A model generated the notes under the pieces. The model had not been told where the DNA came from, made no database searches, and worked only from the letters and a program-made list of their open reading frames with translations. The position numbers and the translations under genes were made by a program. A DNA stretch of 64,000 nt. It comes from Acidovorax delafieldii. GTDB lineage: Bacteria; Pseudomonadota; Gammaproteobacteria; Burkholderiales; Burkholderiaceae_C. Position 1 is the stretch's first letter; every line of letters begins with the position of its first letter. This document shows positions 18,570 to 26,622 of the stretch, piece by piece. Location of the stretch: NCBI RefSeq assembly GCF_007993815.1, contig NZ_VJWE01000015.1, positions 320,694 to 384,693 of the forward strand, written 5' to 3'.

Positions 18570-18944
18570 TCAGGGCTGTGGAAAGTCCAGCGCGCAGCTG
18601 TCGCCCAGCGCCTCGCGCCACACGCGCACGCGGCTCAGGCTGGCGCGCAGGTCGGCGGGCAGCGCCTGGGCGATGAACAGGCACAGGTTCTCCAGCGTGG
18701 GTGTGCCAAGGCCGGGCACTTCGTCGAGCATGTGGTGGTCCAGCTGCTCGCGCACCACGGCCAGGCCCTGGCGCAGCAGGCCCAGGTCCAGCACCATGCC
18801 GGTGGCAGGGTCGCGCGGGCCGGACAGGAACACTTCGGCGTGGTAGGTGTGGCCGTGTACGCGACGGCTGCCTTCGGCCTCGATCTCGCGGCGCAGGGTG
18901 TGGGCGGCGTCGAAGAAAAAGCGCTGGGAGATGGTGAACAACAT
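18570..18944 (-). CDS. queD: QueD-family protein (6-pyruvoyl/6-carboxytetrahydropterin synthase fold) lacking the usual cysteine
   Basis: 124 residues of the T-fold PTPS/QueD family. In queuosine synthesis QueD converts dihydroneopterin triphosphate to 6-carboxytetrahydropterin, the substrate of QueE, whose gene lies 25 bp upstream. Zinc ligands are present: His15 (FDAAH) and His30/His32 (VHGHTY). The Asp-His pair (LDHHMLDEV) and PTLENL glutamate are also present. The catalytic cysteine, normally in a CxxxHGH context, is replaced: the segment reads EGSRRVHGH with Ser26 at that place. Cysteines elsewhere do not fit. It may be a diverged QueD subfamily or use another nucleophile. Confidence 0.85.
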   Translation of the reverse strand: MLFTISQRFFFDAAHTLRREIEAEGSRRVHGHTYHAEVFLSGPRDPATGMVLDLGLLRQGLAVVREQLDHHMLDEVPGLGTPTLENLCLFIAQALPADLRASLSRVRVWREALGDSCALDFPQP

Positions 18945-18969
18945 ACGGGAACCAGAAAAGAAAACCGCG

Positions 18970-19605
18970 TCACCGGATGCCGGTGAGCTTGTGGGTTTGC
19001 AGGCTCAATCGCCATGCAGGGTGGGCCAGGCAGGCGTCAATGCAGGCGGCAGTGTTCTGGCGCTGCAGCAGGCCGTCCATGGGCTGCAGAAAGCGGTGGG
19101 TGAACTGCGTGTCCTGCTCCAGCGCCTGCAGGTCAAAGCCGGGCTGGGGCCAGACCAGTTTCAGCTCCTGCCCGCTGCGCTGCACCCACGGGGCACCGGC
19201 CTTGGGGCTGATGCACAGCCAGTCGATGCCTTCGGGGGCGGCAACCGTGCCGTTGCTTTCGACGGCGATGCGGAACTGCTGGGCGTGCAGCGCGTCGATC
19301 AGCGCTGCATCGACCTGCAGCAGGGGCTCGCCGCCGGTCAGCACCACCAGCCGGTGGCTCGCGCCCGCAGGCCATTGCGCAGCGATCAGCTCGGCCAAAG
19401 CGGCGGCTGTCTCAAACTTGCCGCCCAGCGTGCCGTCGGTGCCCACAAAGTCGGTGTCGCAGAATTGGCAGATGGCCTGCGCACGGTCTTGCTCGCGGCC
19501 CGTCCAGAGGTTGCAGCCTGCAAAGCGGCAGAACACGGCGGGCGTGCCCGCCTGGCCGCCTTCGCCTTGCAGGGTGTAGAAAATTTCTTTGACGCTATAT
19601 GTCAT
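18970..19605 (-). CDS. queE: 7-carboxy-7-deazaguanine synthase QueE
   Basis: 211 residues from ATG 19605 (MTYSVKEIFYTLQGEG); a longer in-frame start at 19680 lies in a repeat and is unlikely. QueE is a radical-SAM enzyme that contracts 6-carboxytetrahydropterin to 7-carboxy-7-deazaguanine, the base precursor of queuosine. The cluster motif is seen as C-x14-C-x2-C (FAGCNLWTG...AICQFCDTDF), the spacing of QueE variants with an insertion. LTGGEPLLQVD and VESNGTVAAPEGIDWLCISPKAG are typical. It is followed by queD; queC is not in the window. Confidence 0.94.
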   Translation of the reverse strand: MTYSVKEIFYTLQGEGGQAGTPAVFCRFAGCNLWTGREQDRAQAICQFCDTDFVGTDGTLGGKFETAAALAELIAAQWPAGASHRLVVLTGGEPLLQVDAALIDALHAQQFRIAVESNGTVAAPEGIDWLCISPKAGAPWVQRSGQELKLVWPQPGFDLQALEQDTQFTHRFLQPMDGLLQRQNTAACIDACLAHPAWRLSLQTHKLTGIR

Positions 19606-19662
19606 GAGTGTCCTTGCGCGTGGTGTGCTGAGGCATCGGCCCATACAACTGGCGCCGCCAGG

Positions 19663-19747
19663 GCGAGGGACACCGAGCAAGGGCCGTCCCGCCGTGAGGG
19701 TGTCGTCCCCCTTGAGGGGGAAGGCGCGAAGCGACTCAGGGGGTGTT
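19663..19747. repeat. GC-rich intergenic palindromic repeat, copy B
   Basis: A second copy of the element at 2128-2212: GAGCAAGGGCCGTCCCGCC...GTCGTCCCCCTTGAGGGGGAAGGCGCGAAGCGACTCAGGGGG when read through its parts. It ends against the stop codon of nadB, the same position relative to a minus-strand gene as copy A. It fills most of the gap before queE. Confidence 0.7.
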
Positions 19748-21334
19748 TCATTTCACCGGCGGAACAAGGATGGTGGGGGCGGCAGGCGCTGCCACCTCGG
19801 GGTAGTCGCGGCTGAAATGCAGGCCCCGGCTTTCGCGGCGCAGCTGGGCGCTTTTCACGATGAGGTCGGCCACCTGCACCAGGTTGCGCAGCTCCAGCAG
19901 GTCGCGCGTGACGTGGAAGTGTGCGTAGAACTCCTGGATCTCGCCCTGCAGCATCGCAATGCGGTGCGCGGCGCGCTCCAGGCGCTTGTTGGTGCGCACG
20001 ATGCCCACGTAGTCCCACATGAAGCGGCGCAGCTCGTCCCAGTTGTGGGAGATGACGACGGATTCATCCGCATCGGTCACGCGGCTGTCGTCCCAGGCGG
20101 GCACGGTGGGCAGTTCTGTGGTCGGCGCTGCGGCGATGGCCTGCGCGGCGGCGCGTGCAAACACCATGCATTCGAGCAGCGAGTTGCTGGCCAGGCGGTT
20201 GGCGCCGTGCAGGCCGGTGCAGGCCACCTCGCCCACGGCGTATAGGCCGGGCAGGTCGGTGCGGCCCGCCAGGTCGGTCAGCACGCCGCCACAGGTGAAG
20301 TGGGCGGTGGGCACCACCGGGATGGGCTCCTTCGTGATGTCGATGCCCAGCGACGCGCAGTGGGCCAGGATGTTGGGGAAGTGCTCTTGCAAAAACGCGG
20401 GGCTCTGGTGCGAGATGTCGAGGTGCACGCAATCGAGGCCGTGTTTTTTCATCTCGAAGTCGATGGCGCGGGCCACCACGTCGCGCGGGGCCAGTTCGGC
20501 GCGCGGGTCGTGGTCGAGCATGAAGCGCGTGCCACCCGCCGAGGGGGGCAGCAGCAGCTTGCCACCCTCGCCGCGCACCGCCTCGCTGATGAGGAAGGAT
20601 TTTTCGTGCGGGTGGTACAGGCCCGTGGGGTGGAACTGGATGAATTCCATGTTCGCCACGCGGCAGCCCGCGCGCCAGGCGGCGGCAATGCCGTCGCCCG
20701 TGGCGGTGTCGGGGTTGGTGGTGTACAGGTACACCTTGCCTGCGCCGCCCGTGGCCAGAATGGTCTGCGGTGCGCGGAAGGTGACGACCTCGTCGGTGTC
20801 GCTGTCCAGCGCATACAGCCCCAGGCAGCGGTTACCCGGCAAGCCCAGCTTGCGCGTGGTGATCAGGTCCACCAGCGTGTGCTGCTCGAACAGCGTGATG
20901 CCGGGCGTGGCGCGCACCACGTCGATCAGCGTGCGCTGCACGGCCGCGCCGGTGGCGTCGGTCACGTGGGCAATGCGGCGCGCGCTGTGGCCGCCTTCGC
21001 GCGTGAGGTGCAACTGGTCGCCTTCGAGTGTGAAGGGCACGCCCAGCTGGCGCAGCCAGGCGATTGATGCGGGTGCGTTTTCCACCACAAAGCGTGTGGT
21101 GGCCAGGTCGCACAGGCCTGCGCCGGCCACCAGCGTGTCTTCGATGTGCGCGGCAAAGCTGTCGTCGTCGGCCAGCACGGCGGCAATACCGCCCTGGGCC
21201 CAGCCGCTCGATCCATCTTGCAGCGTGCGCTTGGTGATCACGGCCACGCGGTGCGTGGGCGCCAGGTGCAGGGCGGCCGAGAGGCCGGCGAGGCCGCTGC
21301 CTACGATGAGAACGTCGAAGTCGTGGGATGCCAT
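19748..21334 (-). CDS. nadB: L-aspartate oxidase NadB
   Basis: 528 residues, a flavoprotein of the succinate dehydrogenase/fumarate reductase family. It oxidises aspartate to iminoaspartate, which NadA turns into quinolinate. FAD-binding VGSGLAGLSAALHLA is at ~11-24. GSSGWAQGGIAAVL, GGHSARRIAHVTDATG and FIQFHPTGLYHP are signature segments, as are HFTCGGVLTD and EVACTGLHGANRLASNSLLECMVF. The C-terminal helical domain is present, so the protein is full length. It stands alone between a GC-rich repeat and scpA. Confidence 0.97.
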   Translation of the reverse strand: MASHDFDVLIVGSGLAGLSAALHLAPTHRVAVITKRTLQDGSSGWAQGGIAAVLADDDSFAAHIEDTLVAGAGLCDLATTRFVVENAPASIAWLRQLGVPFTLEGDQLHLTREGGHSARRIAHVTDATGAAVQRTLIDVVRATPGITLFEQHTLVDLITTRKLGLPGNRCLGLYALDSDTDEVVTFRAPQTILATGGAGKVYLYTTNPDTATGDGIAAAWRAGCRVANMEFIQFHPTGLYHPHEKSFLISEAVRGEGGKLLLPPSAGGTRFMLDHDPRAELAPRDVVARAIDFEMKKHGLDCVHLDISHQSPAFLQEHFPNILAHCASLGIDITKEPIPVVPTAHFTCGGVLTDLAGRTDLPGLYAVGEVACTGLHGANRLASNSLLECMVFARAAAQAIAAAPTTELPTVPAWDDSRVTDADESVVISHNWDELRRFMWDYVGIVRTNKRLERAAHRIAMLQGEIQEFYAHFHVTRDLLELRNLVQVADLIVKSAQLRRESRGLHFSRDYPEVAAPAAPTILVPPVK

Positions 21335-21399
21335 GGCTTGCGTGTGAAGGGGGTAATGCCACGGCCACCGGCCAGGGCGGTGAACAGTGGAAGGCGGCC

Positions 21400-22263
21400 C
21401 TAGGCCGGCGTGTAGGCCAGGCGCACGTAGATGGGCGCAAACGCTTCGGCCTGCGTGATCTCGATCAGCGTCTCTTTGGCCAGCTCCAGCAGCGCAATGA
21501 AGGTCACCACCAGCACGGTGCTGCCTTTTTCGGGCTCGAAGAGTTCTTCAAACTCCACAAAACGCCGGCCCTGCAGGGTCTTGAGCACCATGCTCATGTA
21601 TTCGCGCACGCTGAGTTCCTCGCGCGTGATCCGGTGGTGCTGTACCAGCTTGGCGCGTTTGAGGATGTCGCGCCAGGCCTCCTGCAGCTCCACCACATGC
21701 ACGTCCGGAAAACGCGGCTGCAGGCTTTGCTCGATGTAGACCTGGGCTTTCAGGAAGTCGCGGCCATATTGCGGCATCTGCCCCAGGCGTGCGGCAGCCA
21801 TCTTCATCTGCTCGTATTCGAGCAGGCGGCGCACCAGCTCGGCACGTGGGTCTTCGGGTTCTTCGCCTTCTGCCTGCTTCTTGGGCGGCAGCAGCATGCG
21901 TGACTTGATCTCGATCAGCATGGCGGCCATCAGCAAATACTCGGCTGCCAGTTCCAGGTTGCGGCTGCGGATCTCGTCCACATACGCCAGGTACTGCTTG
22001 GTCACCCCCACCATGGGGATGTCGAGGATGTTGAAATTCTGCTTGCGGATCAGGTACAGCAGCAAATCCAGTGGGCCTTCAAAGGCTTCGAGGAAGACTT
22101 CGAGCGCGTCGGGCGGGATGTACAGGTCCTGCGGCAGCGCAAACAGCGGTTCGCCGTACAGGCGGGCCAAGGCCACCTGGTCCACCACCACGGGCATGCC
22201 CGCCGCGTCCAGCGAGGGCGCGCCGGGCGAGTCTGCCGCTTCGGCTGCGTTCGCAGTGGTCAT
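21400..22263 (-). CDS. scpA: Segregation and condensation protein A (ScpA)
   Basis: 287 residues. ScpA is the kleisin of the bacterial condensin complex (with Smc and ScpB) that compacts and segregates the chromosome. The signature EAFEGPLDLLLYLIRKQNFNILDIPM lies at ~58-83, followed by EYLLMAAMLIEIKSRMLLPP, and a C-terminal winged-helix kleisin end (TLIEITQAEAFAPIYVRLAY). The first ~40 residues are Ala/Glu-rich and variable. It lies downstream of the DUF3460 gene, a pairing usual in this family. smc and scpB are not in the window. Confidence 0.95.
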   Translation of the reverse strand: MTTANAAEAADSPGAPSLDAAGMPVVVDQVALARLYGEPLFALPQDLYIPPDALEVFLEAFEGPLDLLLYLIRKQNFNILDIPMVGVTKQYLAYVDEIRSRNLELAAEYLLMAAMLIEIKSRMLLPPKKQAEGEEPEDPRAELVRRLLEYEQMKMAAARLGQMPQYGRDFLKAQVYIEQSLQPRFPDVHVVELQEAWRDILKRAKLVQHHRITREELSVREYMSMVLKTLQGRRFVEFEELFEPEKGSTVLVVTFIALLELAKETLIEITQAEAFAPIYVRLAYTPA

Positions 22264-22320
22264 GGTTTGCTATTGAATCAGGAGCTATCAGCGCAATAAA
22301 TATCTGCGCTTGCGGCTCAA
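22264..22320. repeat. AT-rich repeat-like segment between DUF3460 gene and scpA
   Basis: Contains TCAGGAGC next to GCTAT and an AGCGCAA...TGCGCTTGCGG part. It resembles the flank of the 31-bp repeat at 36950-37000 (GCTCCTGAATTGATAGCT) but does not carry the full 31-bp core. It abuts the scpA start codon, so it forms the scpA leader. Probably a diverged or partial copy. Confidence 0.4.
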
Positions 22321-22327
22321 AAGATGC

Positions 22328-22534
22328 TCAATCGGCGTTGGTCTGGTATACGTAGGGCTTCTGGGCCACCTGGGCGTCGCGGTACTCGCCCCAGATCTTG
22401 CGGTCCACCTGCTTGTCCCACAGCAGGGCACGGCCGGCTTGTTGCTGCTGGTCCAGTTCGGGACGGCTCGCCTTGAGCTGGTTGATGAACTGGGTGGCGT
22501 CGGATTGGTAGTCGGGGCGGCGGAAAATAGACAT
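22328..22534 (-). CDS. DUF3460 family small protein
   Basis: 68 residues: MSIFRRPDYQSDATQFINQLKASRPELDQQQQ..., with the conserved LLWDK core and a C-terminal QVAQKPYVYQ. This matches the DUF3460 family, short cytoplasmic proteins of Burkholderiales without known function. It has no signal peptide or membrane segment. It is encoded just upstream of scpA on the same strand and divergent from the BamE-like lipoprotein gene, with 76 bp between the start codons. Function unknown; the link to chromosome segregation is by position only. Confidence 0.88.
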   Translation of the reverse strand: MSIFRRPDYQSDATQFINQLKASRPELDQQQQAGRALLWDKQVDRKIWGEYRDAQVAQKPYVYQTNAD

Positions 22535-22610
22535 GGACTGTGAACTCTTTCTTGGAACGCGTCAGGCACAGTGATGCACCGAAGGTCCAAGATTTTACCG
22601 GGACGAATTT

Positions 22611-23123
22611 ATGCGCTTGATATATCGCTCCGCTGCCCTGGCGGCCGCCACCCTTTCCCTGCTGGTGCTTGCCGCCTGCGACCCGCAACGCATCAGCGAA
22701 CTCAAGGAGGGCGTTTCGACCGAAGCCGACGTGCGCGACCGCTTCGGCGCCCCCGAGAACGTGTGGGACGAGCCCGGTGGCGCGCGCACCTTCGAGTACA
22801 ACCGCCAGCCTGCCGGCCAGGTCAACTACATGATCACCATCGGCCCCGACGGCCGCATGACCGCGCTGCGCCAGGTACTCACGCCCGAGACCTTTGCGCG
22901 CGTGTCGCCCGGCATGCGCATGGACGAGGTGCGCCGCCTGCTGGGCAAGCCCGCCAAGGTCACGCCCTACGAGCTGAAAAAGGAGACCTGGGCCGACTGG
23001 CGCTACCTGGAGGCCCCCAACCAGTCCAAGGTCTTCACGGTGGTCTATGGGCCCGACCAGTTCGTGCTGCGCACGCAGTCGGGGGCGGACACGGACGCAC
23101 CGGAGTTCAAGGGCGGGAAGTAG
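22611..23123 (+). CDS. BamE/SmpA-like outer-membrane lipoprotein
   Basis: 170 residues. A lipoprotein signal peptide ends at LVLAAC with Cys23 as the lipidation site; the +2 residue is Asp, which in E. coli favours inner-membrane retention, so final location is uncertain. Two BamE/OmlA-like units are seen: ISELKEGVSTEADVRDRFGAPENVW and VSPGMRMDEVRRLLGKPAKV, each the helix-turn-helix part of a SmpA repeat. This suggests an internal duplication. BamE itself stabilises the BAM complex but is usually one repeat of ~110 residues, so this is likely a paralogue. The first ORF of a plus-strand pair with the YitT gene. Confidence 0.82.
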   Translation: MRLIYRSAALAAATLSLLVLAACDPQRISELKEGVSTEADVRDRFGAPENVWDEPGGARTFEYNRQPAGQVNYMITIGPDGRMTALRQVLTPETFARVSPGMRMDEVRRLLGKPAKVTPYELKKETWADWRYLEAPNQSKVFTVVYGPDQFVLRTQSGADTDAPEFKGGK

Positions 23124-23277
23124 CGGCACCTTCGCGCACTGGCCCGCACTGGCGCGTTGCTTGCTTCTCATCTTGCAGACTGAACGCTGGACGCGCGCCG
23201 GGCTGTCCCAAAGTGCCCAGCACTCCACCGGCGGAAAGCCCCCGCGCCTTTGCCACGCACCCCAACGCTGAACGCCC

Positions 23278-23919
23278 ATGCCCGATACCCAGCCCCCCGC
23301 CCACGACGCTGCACCGCCGCTATCCGCCCTGCGCCATGGCACCTTTGAAGACGCCCAGGCCCTGTTCGCGGGCACCCTGTTCGTGGCCATGGCGCTCATG
23401 CTGTTCAACCAGGCGGGGCTGCTGGTGGGCGGCACGGCGGGCGCGGCGTTCTTGCTGCACTACGTCACCGGCATCTCGTTCGGCAAGCTGTTCTTTGTGG
23501 TCAACCTGCCGTTCTACTGGTTTGCCTGGACGCGCATGGGGCGCGAGTTCACGATCAAGACCTTTGTCTGCGTGGGCCTGCTGTCGCTGCTGACCGAGCT
23601 GTTCCCGCACGTGATGCATGTGGACTACCTGAACCCGCTGTTCGCCTCGTTGCTGGGCGGGTTGCTGCTGGGCACGGGCTGCCTGTTCCTGGCACGCCAC
23701 CGCTCCAGCCTGGGCGGGGCCACCGTGGTGTCGCTGTACCTGCAAGGCCGCTACGGCATGCGTGCGGGCAAGGTGCAGATGATGATCGATGGCACCGTCG
23801 TGCTGCTCGCACTGTGGGTGGTGCCGGTAGACCGTGTGGCGTATTCGGTGCTGGCGGTGCTGGTGATGAGCGGGTTCTTGTGGATCAGCCACCGGCCAGG
23901 GCGCTACGTGGGCCATTGA
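23278..23919 (+). CDS. YitT family membrane protein
   Basis: 213 residues with five or six hydrophobic helices (e.g. ALFAGTLFVAMALMLFNQAG, LFFVVNLPFYWFAW, LNPLFASLLGGLLLGTGCLF, VVLLALWVVP, YSVLAVLVMSGFLW). The QAGLLVGGTAGAAFLLHYVTG and RHRSSLGGATVVSLYLQ segments match the YitT N-terminal membrane domain; the C-terminal DUF2179 domain of many Firmicutes YitT proteins is absent, as usual in proteobacterial members. Inner membrane; transport substrate unknown. Probably a separate unit from the lipoprotein gene 154 bp upstream. Confidence 0.85.
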   Translation: MPDTQPPAHDAAPPLSALRHGTFEDAQALFAGTLFVAMALMLFNQAGLLVGGTAGAAFLLHYVTGISFGKLFFVVNLPFYWFAWTRMGREFTIKTFVCVGLLSLLTELFPHVMHVDYLNPLFASLLGGLLLGTGCLFLARHRSSLGGATVVSLYLQGRYGMRAGKVQMMIDGTVVLLALWVVPVDRVAYSVLAVLVMSGFLWISHRPGRYVGH

Positions 23920-24170
23920 GCGAGACAGCCGCCAGCGCGGTGGCTGACAGTCTCGTCGGTTGGGCGCGACCCCGGGGTTCTGAGTCCCGCCAAACGCTAT
24001 GGGGCCATTCCATTCTCTGCGTCAACCCTGCTTCAGGGGGGTGCGCTTGCGCGTTCTCCCGCCATAGAGTTCCAGGCACCCCGCCTGCACGCGCACGAGG
24101 GAGCCGGACCTATTCGTGCCTCCCGAGGGGTTGAAGTGTCCATGCAGTTCACAGACCCGGAGAACCCTTG

Positions 24171-26507
24171 ATGTATCGAAATTTTTCTGCCATGGCTGAG
24201 GCCCTGCGTGTGAGGCTTGCCGGTGCGGCATGGGCGTTGCCTCTGGTCATGGCAGGCGTCCTGGCAGCTTGCGGAGGCGGTGGTGGGGACTCTGCCGAGC
24301 CACCGCCTCCCCCACCACCGCCCTCCGCGGTGCAGCATCCGGTGGGGGGCACGGTGACGGGGCTGACGGGCACCCTGGTACTCGCCAACGGAGCGGGTGC
24401 GGAAGTGAGCATCACGGCCAGCGGCAGTTACGTCACCAATGTTGCGCAGGGGCAGGCTTACAACATTGTTGTGCGCACCCAGCCGGTGGGGCAGACCTGC
24501 GTGGTGGAAAACGGCTCGGGCGTGGTGACAGGCCCGGTCACCAACATCCTGGTGACCTGCACCACCAACACCTATGTGGTGGGTGGGACCGTCACGGGCC
24601 TAGTGGGGGGGCTGAGGCTGCGGCTGAACGGCGCTGCAGATTTGCTGCTGACTGACAACGGCGCTTTCCGGTTTGCATCGCCGGTGTCTCACGGCAGCGC
24701 CTATGCGGTCACGGTGTATGCGCAGCCTGTGGATCAGGCCTGTACGGTCGAAGCTGGCACCGGAGTCGCTGTGGCGCCGGTCACCCAGGTGAGGGTGCTT
24801 TGCAGCACGATCTATACGCCGCCTCCGCCACCGCCCCCACCGCCGCCAGCTCCTCCGGCGCCGGGTGGCCTGGGCGTTGGCTACGGGACGAAGGCGCTGA
24901 TCTTTTCGTGGACTTCGGCGCCGGGTGCAACCAGCTACACGGTGTACGAGGACCCGGATGGCGCAGGCCCGCTGACACCCGTGCAGATCGGGTCCACCGC
25001 CACCACAGGGCTGACCTATGCAGTACCGGTGCTGCTGCACCTGCGGCTGAATGCCACCTACACCGTGCAGGCCTGCAATGCGGGTGGTTGCAGCGCCCCG
25101 TCGACGTCTGTGGCGGCCGACATGGTGCGCGCCGTTGGGTACTTCAAAGCGTCGGCGACCACCGCCGAAGGCCGCTTTGGCAACCGCGTGGCCTTGTCCA
25201 GCAACGGCACCACCTTGGCCGTGGGGGCCTATGGCGAGGGAGGCAACACCGGCGCGGTGTACGTCTTCACGAAGAGTGGCGCCACGTGGTCGCAGCAGGC
25301 GCGCATTGCCGCCCCCAACGGCGAGGCCAACGATTATTTTGGCAATGCCGTGGCGCTGTCTGCCGACGGCAACACGCTGGCCATCGGCGCGGATGGCGAG
25401 AGCGGCGACCAGAAGGGCACATTTGCGACGATGCCCGCCACCAACAACCTGGCCAGCAACTCAGGCGCCGTCTATGTGTATTCCCGCACGGGCGCCGTCT
25501 GGTCGCAGCAGGCATTCATCAAGGCGAGCAACGCAGATGCCGACGATCTTTTCGGTTCATTCGTAGCCCTCTCGAACGACGGCAACACCCTGGCGGTCGG
25601 GGCCTATAACGAGGATGGTGACCTGACCGGAACACACGGCAATGCAGCCTATGCTGCGTCCGGGGCGGCCTACGTCTTTGCCCGCACGGGCACCAGCTGG
25701 GCACAGCAAAGCTACCTCAAGGCATCCAACGCCGGTGCGGGAGATTTCTTCGGCATCTACCTCAGCCTGTCGGGCGCGGGCGACACCCTGGCGGTGGGTG
25801 CGTTCTTTGAGCGCAGCGCCCTGGCGAGTGATCCTGCAGACGACGCCTTGACCAATGCCGGTGCGGCTTATGTGTTCCAGCGCAATGCGGGGGCATGGTC
25901 GCAGCAGGCCTATCTGAAGGCCCCCAGTCCCCAAGCGCAGGACCGCTTCGGTGTGTCGGTCATCCTGTCAGGCGACGGCAACACGCTGGCGGTTGGCACG
26001 GATGGAGACAGCAGCAACTACACAGGCACCTTCGTCGTGCCGCCACCGCGCAACACCCTGGCACTCAACTCTGGCGCGGTGTTTGTGTTCATTCGCGCAG
26101 GTGGCGTCTGGCAGTCGCAGGCGTACTTGAAAGCTTCCAACACCCGTACCCCCCACCGGTTTGGCAACAACTTGGCCATGTCCAGCGACGGCAACACGCT
26201 GGTGGTGCCGTCGTACCGGGACGACAGCAATGCGCGCGGATTCAATGGCGACCAGGCCAACACCGCCGCTGCGGATGCGGGCGCTGTGCTGGTGTTTCGC
26301 CGCAGCGCGGGCACCTGGGCGCAGCAAGCCTACCTGAAGGCACCCAATACGGGCACTGGGGACCGGTTTGGTGGCCGTGTGGCGATATCGGGTGACGGCA
26401 CTACCCTGGCCGTGGGGGCATCCACTGAAGACAGTGGATCGACTGGCGTTGGGAGCAACCAGGTCGACGAAAGCAGCACCAACGCGGGCGCGGTGTACCT
26501 GTACTGA
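24171..26507 (+). CDS. Lipoprotein with seven FG-GAP-like propeller repeats
   Basis: 778 residues. ATG 24171 is preceded by GGAG. A signal peptide ends at GVLAAC (Cys34), followed by a poly-Gly/Pro tether. Residues ~55-205 hold two similar Ig-like units (GGTVTGLTGTLVL..., GGTVTGLVGGLRL...). A Pro run and a fibronectin type III-like domain (GYGTKALIFSWTSAPGATSYTVYED) follow. Residues ~320-778 are seven tandem units, each with a ..FG..VALS.DGNTLAVGA core and ending in SGAVYVF.R.G..W.QQ. Seven units would close one beta-propeller, as in integrin-alpha or FG-GAP proteins. Likely surface or periplasmic, for binding. No partner genes adjacent. Confidence 0.85.
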   Translation: MYRNFSAMAEALRVRLAGAAWALPLVMAGVLAACGGGGGDSAEPPPPPPPPSAVQHPVGGTVTGLTGTLVLANGAGAEVSITASGSYVTNVAQGQAYNIVVRTQPVGQTCVVENGSGVVTGPVTNILVTCTTNTYVVGGTVTGLVGGLRLRLNGAADLLLTDNGAFRFASPVSHGSAYAVTVYAQPVDQACTVEAGTGVAVAPVTQVRVLCSTIYTPPPPPPPPPPAPPAPGGLGVGYGTKALIFSWTSAPGATSYTVYEDPDGAGPLTPVQIGSTATTGLTYAVPVLLHLRLNATYTVQACNAGGCSAPSTSVAADMVRAVGYFKASATTAEGRFGNRVALSSNGTTLAVGAYGEGGNTGAVYVFTKSGATWSQQARIAAPNGEANDYFGNAVALSADGNTLAIGADGESGDQKGTFATMPATNNLASNSGAVYVYSRTGAVWSQQAFIKASNADADDLFGSFVALSNDGNTLAVGAYNEDGDLTGTHGNAAYAASGAAYVFARTGTSWAQQSYLKASNAGAGDFFGIYLSLSGAGDTLAVGAFFERSALASDPADDALTNAGAAYVFQRNAGAWSQQAYLKAPSPQAQDRFGVSVILSGDGNTLAVGTDGDSSNYTGTFVVPPPRNTLALNSGAVFVFIRAGGVWQSQAYLKASNTRTPHRFGNNLAMSSDGNTLVVPSYRDDSNARGFNGDQANTAAADAGAVLVFRRSAGTWAQQAYLKAPNTGTGDRFGGRVAISGDGTTLAVGASTEDSGSTGVGSNQVDESSTNAGAVYLY

Positions 26508-26561
26508 AAACTGGATGAAGGGCAGCCGTCAACATGCTGACCCTTCCGCTATCAGTGAATG

Positions 26562-26584
26562 GCGAGGGGCTCAGCACCCCTCGC
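26562..26584. terminator. Hairpin between convergent genes
   Basis: GCGAGGGG, a 7-nt loop, CCCCTCGC: a perfect 8-bp stem in the 115-bp gap between the convergent propeller-lipoprotein gene and metG. No long T-tract on either side. Confidence 0.55.
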
Positions 26585-26622
26585 ATCCTTGACGATTGCT
26601 TTGTCTATGAGCGTTGCACGCC

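Noticed and set aside
23920..24170. Possible riboswitch or structured leader before the propeller lipoprotein
   Set aside because: The 250-bp gap has short inverted segments, but no known riboswitch pattern could be recognised.
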